DNA of 64,000 bases from Cheilinus undulatus (lineage: Eukaryota; Chordata; Actinopteri; Labriformes; Labridae). The stretch is taken from the NCBI RefSeq assembly GCF_018320785.1, contig NC_054865.1, positions 14,667,579-14,731,578 of the forward strand, given 5' to 3'. The position numbers and the translations under genes are program-made. Below, piece by piece: positions 24,101-33,100 of this stretch. Position 1 is the stretch's first letter. Every line of letters starts with the position of its first letter. The notes below the pieces were generated by a model. It was not told the origin of the DNA. It saw only the letters and a list, made by a program, of their open reading frames with translations, and searched no databases.

Positions 24101-27100
24101 AAGTCACGTTTGAGTAATTTTAACCTCGGTAGTTTTACTCCACAAAAAACTCATGAACATTTTAATGCAGTTTTAGTAAATAAAAAGTCCTTCCATTTCA
24201 GTCTTTACTTTTCAAAGCAATCATTTTCTTTGAACTAATTTATGAAGCCTCCTCCAGACTGTGCATTTTTAGCAATCTGATAAGTTTCTGGCGTGCTTCA
24301 CTGTGCGACATGAATTTCATATGACATCAAGTTTGATGTGTCCAGACTGAACGATGACAACTCCCACCAAACATTCCTCAATCGCAGGCTAAGACGTACG
24401 CCAGTATGCAGGAAATATAGTGTGTGTCATCCATCTACGCAGCCAGTTCCAATCGTGGTGATATCTTTGATCGTGGCTCAGAATTGTTGGTCCTATGTCG
24501 CACTGTGAGACAGGTTGACAGGTTATGTGACTGCTGCTATGACCTGCAGTACATCAACTAACAAACCAATAAGAATGCAGCAAGAAATGACATAACGATA
24601 AACACGTCACTGGTGCTAACAAACAAACAAGTTAGTATTAGAATGGAGAATATTCCAAAATGTGGAAGTCTTTAGGATTTCAACAAGGGTTAAATCTTGA
24701 TCTCAGGTGTTTTTCTCAGCATATGAATGCTACAATTACAACAGTTGCTTTGCTTCATACTGGAGATGTAGATTGAAAACGCACACTGAAGACATTTATT
24801 TTTGGCATACTGGCGTACGTCGTAACCTGCGATTCAGCAGCGTTTAGTGGGAGTTGTCATCATACAGTCTGCACACATCAAGCTCTCATTTGAGATTTTT
24901 GTTGCACAGTGAAGCATATATAAGCAGATATGTATGGGACTGTTAAAAATGCACAGTTTGTAGGAGGCTTCAGACATTTATCCCAGGCTATCCTTGGTAG
25001 CAGGACCATAACGGCTGCCAGCCTGTCTCACAGTGCAACGCAGGACGACCGTTTTACAACCATGACCAAAGATATCACCAAGATTGCTCATCTTTTATCT
25101 GGGACAGCCCAGAACTGCACAGTGTATACCAAGCTTTAGTCCTTCTCATGGAAAAAAGGGAGTTGAAAATTTTTAGTCATTGTCTTAGTCGACGAGATTA
25201 ACACTGCACTCTAGTCATGGAGTTCTTCATAAATCATGATAGTAAGGAAAGGTGCTTGTTTGTTTATATTCTTCTTCAGTGGTTGTCAAGGTGTAAATAT
25301 GATGTTAAATCAATAACTGTACTAAAGGACAGAGGGATTTCTTTGTATACTCCAACCCAGTGGTATTCAGCCTCAGGACCAACGACCACCCACTTTGAAG
25401 AAATTCATGTCCTAAATGCCTTTAAAAAAAGCTCAACCAATAGTGCGTCACTGACTTATTGACTCAATCTTTTTAACAGGCATATTCCCAACCCACTAAA
25501 AAGAGCGCTGTGACTGGTTGAGAAACACCGCCCTATCCAACAGCCCAGTCATAAAACATTTGACTGGCTTTCCTGTGACTTCTTTGGATTTATCACATCC
25601 TTAGCTTTTCTGGTCTGGTTGGTCTTGGCATCACGCACAAACTGTAAGATACACATTATATTTTTAAAAAATTGAAATTGAAGGTACCAAATCAATGTCG
25701 CCTGTTCATCTTTCACCACCATGTCTGAGATGGAGGAAGTTTTGGCTCTAGTGCAATTTAAGAAAACTAGAGGTCAATGATTTCATGAAATGTTACTTTA
25801 AATTCTCATATCTACAAGCAAAATCAGCTTTTATGACTACTGATTTTGTGCTGATTCAAGAAATTTGTTTTAATTTGCTCTCAATATCAAGAATTCAAAC
25901 TTTCATATTATTCCATCCTAAAAAGCCTACATATGAAAATATAGCAGTGCTCAGGAGAGCCAAGGATGCCATAAAACATATAAACAATGAATGATATATA
26001 GTTATGCAACAGTTGGGCTCATTTAAAAGAAGCAGATCTTCTTCAGGCCTTTTGTAAAATAAAGTTTCTCACTGGCAGCTGATCAGTCTGCAAACCTTTT
26101 AACTCCTTTTTCAACAACTGATGATTTTCGCATCCTGCACCTGTTAACATTTTACCTGGATATGTGCACACACCAGTTTTCTATTTTATCTTTATAGTAT
26201 TCAAAGAAAAATAGTGTGGAAATGCTATTCAAACGTCTAAATCTGTTTCCATGAAATCCAAATAACTAGAGACAAGCCTTAATGAATGTTTTTCCTCTCT
26301 CTAAAAGGAGTAAATTTACCCAAATCACTAAAAAGCCAACAGCTTCCAGTGCCAATCAAAACTGAAGAGATTGCCTCTACAGAGATGTCTGATCTTTTAA
26401 AAGTCAGATTTAATGTTTTGCACACAGCAGATTAGAGTCTAATACAGCCAGTGTGTTCAGCTGACAGCAGAGATTTAAGTCAAAATGTTGACAAATTAAA
26501 CCAGAAATATCTGCTTAGATAAATATTAGTGCAACACTGTAATTTGGTTGAATCTGCCTTTTCAAATACCAAACCTCGAAGGACGACAGAATAAAAAGCT
26601 CACAATCCTGCACCCCTAAACATCTTAACCCTTAGGAGATGATAAACTAGAGGACTGGCGATATGAAGAGTGAATTTTTGCTGTAATAGACTGGTTTTTG
26701 CTCTTGTTTCCTCCTGCAGGATCGGCGGTGCCATCCCCATAGTGTACACCTACTTCACTGAGTTCCTGCAGATGGATAAACGTGGAGAACATCTGAGCTG
26801 GCTCTGCATGTTCTGGATGCTGGGAGGCCTGTACGCCTCCTTCACCGCCTGGGGAATCATCCCTCACTATGGTAACAAACACAATCACATGTGACGCATG
26901 TACCGTATTTAGCTGCACGCAAAAACAAACCGTACATCTACTGCAAAAAGAAAAAGGGTCTGAAAGGTGCTCTGAATCTCAAAAATTGAGATGAAGTTGC
27001 TCTTAGGAGGGGGTATATTTAACATGGACTCAGGGGAAAGATATCCCATCAAATATGTTGCAGTTAATTTTATTTATCTGCAGGTGTGTTTTTAAGAACT

Positions 27101-30100
27101 AAACAACCAACAGTATATTTCTTTCTTTTTTCTTTTAAATTTTGCAGTCAGAAATTCAAACTTTTGTAGAGATATTCAGGTAGGTTCTTTGTAATGTTTT
27201 AGACATTGAATAGATGGAAATTAAGATGGGGTATTGTGTGTTTTAAATGTAGATAAGGCAAGTTTATTGAGTATCATTCATACTCAGAGACTTAAACAAA
27301 GAGAGCATTAAAGGTACAGTATGTAGAATTTCTGCACTGAAATATCTGTATGAATTTAAAAAGTGACTGATAAATTCTTAATTTTTGTAATTGTAACAGG
27401 ACGTGTCTTTTTATGGAGGGTGCCAGATCAAATGCCCAAACTCACCTCTGCAGGTTAAGACGTGCACTGCTCAGTGGCGCCCATCTACGGCCCCTCCCTT
27501 AACTACTTAGACAGAAAACAGATGTTTTGTTTTTGCTGATGAATTTCTCATAATGAGGGAGAAATGCACTGAAAGTGGTCCCAAATTGCACATGTGCACT
27601 TGAAGCAACGCTAGAGCGAATGACCACATCCAGTCTGACCAGAAAGACAGTTGTCCCTGGAGCAGACAACCTGAGTTTAAATCTGGCCTGTGACTCCTTT
27701 CTGCACGTCATTTCACATTCATTTTCCCTGTTCCACCAACCTATCAAAATAAAAGCATTAAAGCCCAGAAATTAAAATAACAATAATAAAAATTTGATTT
27801 TATGTCAGTTTTTGACAGCAATGTATGACTTTTCTTTTCCCTGTGGGTCCCGGTTAAGCAGCTCAGCTTTATTTGAATAGAAGGAAAACAGGAGCCCAAC
27901 AACATTAATGACAAAGAGACAAAGAGGACTGAAGATGTATGAAAATGCAAGCACAATGAGAAAATATAAGAGCAATATGGAAAGCAGTAATAGCATCTAA
28001 TATAAACAGCCTGCTGTCTTAAATATCCAAACACTTAACTGAAGTTTGGATGCTTCAGACTTAACATATTTGTAATTTGCTCATTACTTATTTCCAAAGA
28101 TAATTAAAGTGATCTGGGTTCTTCAAATATTAACAGTCTTTCTTCTGGTTGATCCTCCAGGTTGGGGTTTTGCCATCGGAACAGAGTTTCAGGTCCACAG
28201 TTGGAGATTGTTCATCTTCGTGTGTCTTTTCCCTGCGCTGGCTGCACTGATTGGAATCGTCTTCATGCCGGAGAGCCCACGATTCCTCCTGGAGGTAAGA
28301 TCCAGTGACCTAAGAATAAACTACTCATGTTTGTAAAACAGGTTGTTTCTACTGCAGTTTAAAGTCACACTGATGGGAACTGCTAACTCAGGCAGATGAA
28401 GAATAACAACCATTATATTGTGATGTGTTCAGGATTAAACACTGAGCTGTGATTGGTCAAAACTGTTGAGTCATTAGCCACTACAGTAACATCCCACTGC
28501 AGTGTAAAGGTAACAAAAGGCTGCTAAGACGCCACCAGACTAGCACCCACCCTGTTTCTCCTCCAGGACATTGTCAGACCCTGACCACATGTGGTGTTGT
28601 ATTTATGTGTTAGAGCCGTGCTGCTCCGCCGTGTTCTTATCACTCTCTCCCAAATTATCACACATCTCCCAGTCTGATAAGAGGCAGGCGACCTCATGGG
28701 AACGCTCTTACTCAACTGTGTCTGGCTGCAGCTTATGTGAAAATCAGCGTGCTGCTAACAATGAGACGTTTCACACAGAAAGAGATGTTTGTGGTTTTTT
28801 TTCTTTTTCAGAATGCAAGACATGACGAGGCGTGGATGGTGCTGAGACAAGTTCATGACACTAACTGGAAGGCCAAAGGAGAGCCGGAGAGAGTTTTCAC
28901 TGTAAGCAGTTAAATGCTGTTTCTAGCATTTTCTTTAAATAAACAATTGTCTGATTTGGTTTACAGAACATGTACTCACTTTAGTGACATGAGGCTAGAA
29001 AAGAAACACATTTTCTGTGATGTTATTACAATTAAAGACCCCGTAAAGTGAAAATAAATCTGTATTTAGGTTTGTTGTATGACAGGTCATTGTGTTATGA
29101 GCCCCTAGGTCAAATTTCAGTCAAATAAAACTTCTCTAACTTTATCAAATTAAGCTTCAAAATCATGCAGTAATCTGCTCCAGGATGGTATGGGTGTGTC
29201 TGTTGAATGAGATGAAGCCACACCCACTCATGTTTTAAAAATGCTACGATCTGAATTGAGGAAAGCGGTCACACCATTATCCTGTCTCTTGACCTTTTGT
29301 TGACCTCAAAAGAAGAGACAAAGTCAGTTTTCTGGCTCAAATCTCTGTTATGATGCTGTAAATGATCCATAGACCACTGTGGCTGATAGATTTGGTAAAT
29401 TTACCTCACCATGAACATAAAACAGCATTTAACTGACCATTTTCTTTCAATAAAGGCAGTGACATCAGCTAATAACAGACTGTAATGTGATTTTATTGTA
29501 GGGTTAGAGGGCGGGGTTATTCCCTGCTGTGGGCGTGTGACATCATGAGCCCACATATTGGCCCGGCCCAAATTAAACCAAGCCAGAAAAGAGATGAAAA
29601 ACTTTCTAACAGTCTAAATCTAGAATTCAGTCACATGTAGATCTCAGTCTTTTCACATGTTTACAGCAACCATATTCCAACATATCTAGTGTGTTAAGAC
29701 AAAAACTTTGGAAATCACTTTACAGGGTCTTTAAGGTTGTCAGTTTCCAAGACCTAATGTTTCACGCTTCCCTTAAAATCTGTTTAGAATTTTTGTTGAA
29801 GATCTATAATGTTGACCTTTTCTTATGCCCAAATCTGTTTCTCTTCTTTAAGGTGACCAACATCAAGACTCCACAAACTCAGGAGGACGAGTTCATAGAG
29901 ATCCAGAGCGACACTGGAACTGCATTCCAGCGCTGGACCGTCAGGCACATGACCATGCTGCAACAGGTCTGCACATCCCTTCTGCACAACACCCATTAAA
30001 CTTATTTAAAATAGTCTTAAACAAATTATTAATCCCTTTTTCTTGCAGACCTATTTATATATCAAGTGTGTGCCTCTTTGCTTGTTCCCTCTCCAGGTGA

Positions 30101-33100
30101 TGGCTAACATCATGTCACTGTCGGCTCCAGAACTCAGACTCCAAGGCCTCTTCCTGGTCATCATCTGGTTCTGCATGGCTTTCAGGTACAGGGAAGGATG
30201 TTTAGCTTGCCAGCCCACAACCAGATTTTTAGAAAAACAAATCTCCTTGTTCAAAATACTAAAGACTTTCTTTGAGCATTTGTATTCAAATCATCCAGTT
30301 TTGGAATATTTTAGTCTAATCTGATAAGAAGAAAAGTCAGTGGTAAAGCTAAAGGTCAGAATCATTCAGATGTGTTGTAATGCAGACCATGTTGCTCTAA
30401 AGAGCTTGTGTTTTTATGTGTTTCAGCTACCACGGGCTGGGAGTCTGGTTTCCTGATATGATCAAATACATGCAGTACGAGGAGTACGAGTCCAAGGTCC
30501 GAGTGTTTCACCGAGAACGGGTCGAACGTTTCCACTTTAACTTCTCTCTGGTGAATCAGGTCCACCGTGAGGGGGAGTACATCCATGACAAGTATGTCTC
30601 CTTAACACCATCCAGTGTTAAATATATTTAATCAACCTGGAGTCATGCCCTGTAAAGTCAACACCTTCATTTTTTCCCATTTATTCAGGTTTGCAAATAT
30701 CGAGATTAAATCTGTGAAGTTTGAAGACTCACTGTTTGAAAACTGCTACTTTGAGGATATTAAGTCTACCAACACCTTTTTTGAGAACTGCACCATCAAG
30801 AACACCGTCTTCTACAACACAGGTACTTTACAAACTAAGAGATAACTGTTATAAATTATCTGTTGACACCTTCATATCAGACATCAGTATTACAAGGGCT
30901 GGGTCAAAATATCATTACAACAGTTAATCATTTCTGGGCATGTGTGATACAATGATCAAATAACTGGTGAGAAATACAAACACATATAAACACAATATCT
31001 GCAAGAAATAAAACTGTAAATACATTTTACCGCCAATTTGATTTACCACTTCATGATATCTCACATGGATGCTCATGACATGAACAGCAGTGTCAACAAA
31101 ATATGTTAAGATTGAGATGGAAGAAGAAGATGGCAGGATAATGTCCACCAGCAATGATAAGAAGTTAAGAAATAAAGAGTGATAACAGGTGTGCTGAGTA
31201 AATACTATAAAATTCCATGTAAAAGATGCCCTTTACGACCCTTTATTTAATCTAAAAGTGTGCAGCATCCAATGCACTGGTGCAACCATACACCAGTATG
31301 AAATGTGGAGTCTAACCCAATGAGCACAATCTGACACAAATGAAAACTCACATCTGTTTATTATTGAGGATTTCAATGCTGGGATACATAGTAATGCAAA
31401 CCAGACCTGTGATGCCATTTTAACAGCTTTTCTTCCTCATTAAGTCACAATCCTGCACTTTAAGAAAACTGCTGTACTGTTTGGTAAATAATGAAACACT
31501 AACTTAAATGTGCAGTGTATACAATTTGAGAATATTAACATTTAACAGTCAGATTCTTGATTGCAGTTCTCACTTCTGTTGGTAACTGTGGCAACCAGTT
31601 TAAAAAGGGTCTCTTACTTGATCCCTTTTGTGGTACTGTATGAACATGCAAGATGCAAAAATCCAAGATGGCAGAGTCCATGAAGGGGATCCTCCCTATG
31701 TATAAATGGAAGGCTTATTCTAAATTAATAAATACAAAACAATTTTACATACTCAGGTGATTTAGATAGGTTTACTTTTATGTATTATGTGTCATCTTTA
31801 CCATGTTAATTCAGCTAAAAATTGCTAGGGTAAATACTATATACTGCACCTTTAATGCCATGCCAACAGCAGTGACTCACCAGTTGCTGTTTCACATCGA
31901 CATTTCTCTCTTTCTCCCTTTATGTTTGTGACTGTTGTACTGGTGTCATGGAACAAAACAGGACAAAAATTTATTTGAGGTCTTGCAGTATCACAAATAT
32001 TTCCTTAAAAGGAACCCTGCATGATCAGACAAGTTCATCAGGTTGGATAGATATTTGCATCTCTCATATACATATACATACTTGTTCTGAATTGAGGACT
32101 CTGTTCAACAAAACAACACCTCTTAAGGTGTATTACTGAACAGCGAACCAAAGTTTTGTTTAATAAATAAATTTGGCATTATGAGAAACATGCTGAAAGC
32201 AATATCAGGATGCTAATGTGCTCTAGCGTGGGTGTCGGCAGACATGCACATTCTAGGTCCGCTTCCAGCACAACCAGGAAGTGACATTTTTAAGTATATT
32301 TATCCCTCATTATGAGAAATTTATGAATGAAACAAATTGGTTTTGTTTTTAGTAAATACTCCTTATGATGTGCTGTCTTTATTGAACAGAGTCCTCAATT
32401 CAAAACCAGATGTAAACAGTGGAGATGGGCAGAGAAGGGCAGCACTGGTCTGTACTGATCACATTGTGTTGTTTTAGTTGAGGGCCCCCTGGTGGTGGAA
32501 TTTTGCACACTGTGCATTTAGGGCAACAGCAACACTTGTGCAAGAGAACTAGGGTATGCAGGTCAAACTGATTACAGAAAAAGGCGGGAAAAAGAACAAT
32601 GGAAGGAAGGAACTCTAGACACAACACATGACAATATAATAAACAAAATTACCCCACATACTGAGATTGTGATGTATCACTAAATGATACCACTTAACAG
32701 AGAACTGGTATATTGTGTGACTATATCATCGTTGTGGGCCACATGTCTTCTTCTATCATATCTTAACTTGCTATATCTTATCACATGGCATATGATATCC
32801 TTATGTATCGTATGAGAGAGATTCCCACCCTTGATAATAATGTCATTATTAACTTTAGTCTGTTAGTATTTCCCTCTCAAATGTCCCTTTGTGTTCTCCA
32901 GACCTCTGGCAGGAAAAGTTCAAAGACTGTCGAATGGAAAACACCACCTTCCTCCACCCAAAGAAAGGCTGCCATCTGAACTTCCAAGAGGAGAACGACA
33001 TCGTCATCTACATGGTCAGCTTCCTGGGAAGTTTGGCTGTGTTGCCTGGCAACATCATCTCAGCACTGTTCATGGACAAGATAGGACGAATCAGAATTAT

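Noticed and set aside
29691..29999. 102-codon frame running through sv2b coding exon 6
   Set aside because: Only 29853-29966 is coding; the ends are intron read-through.
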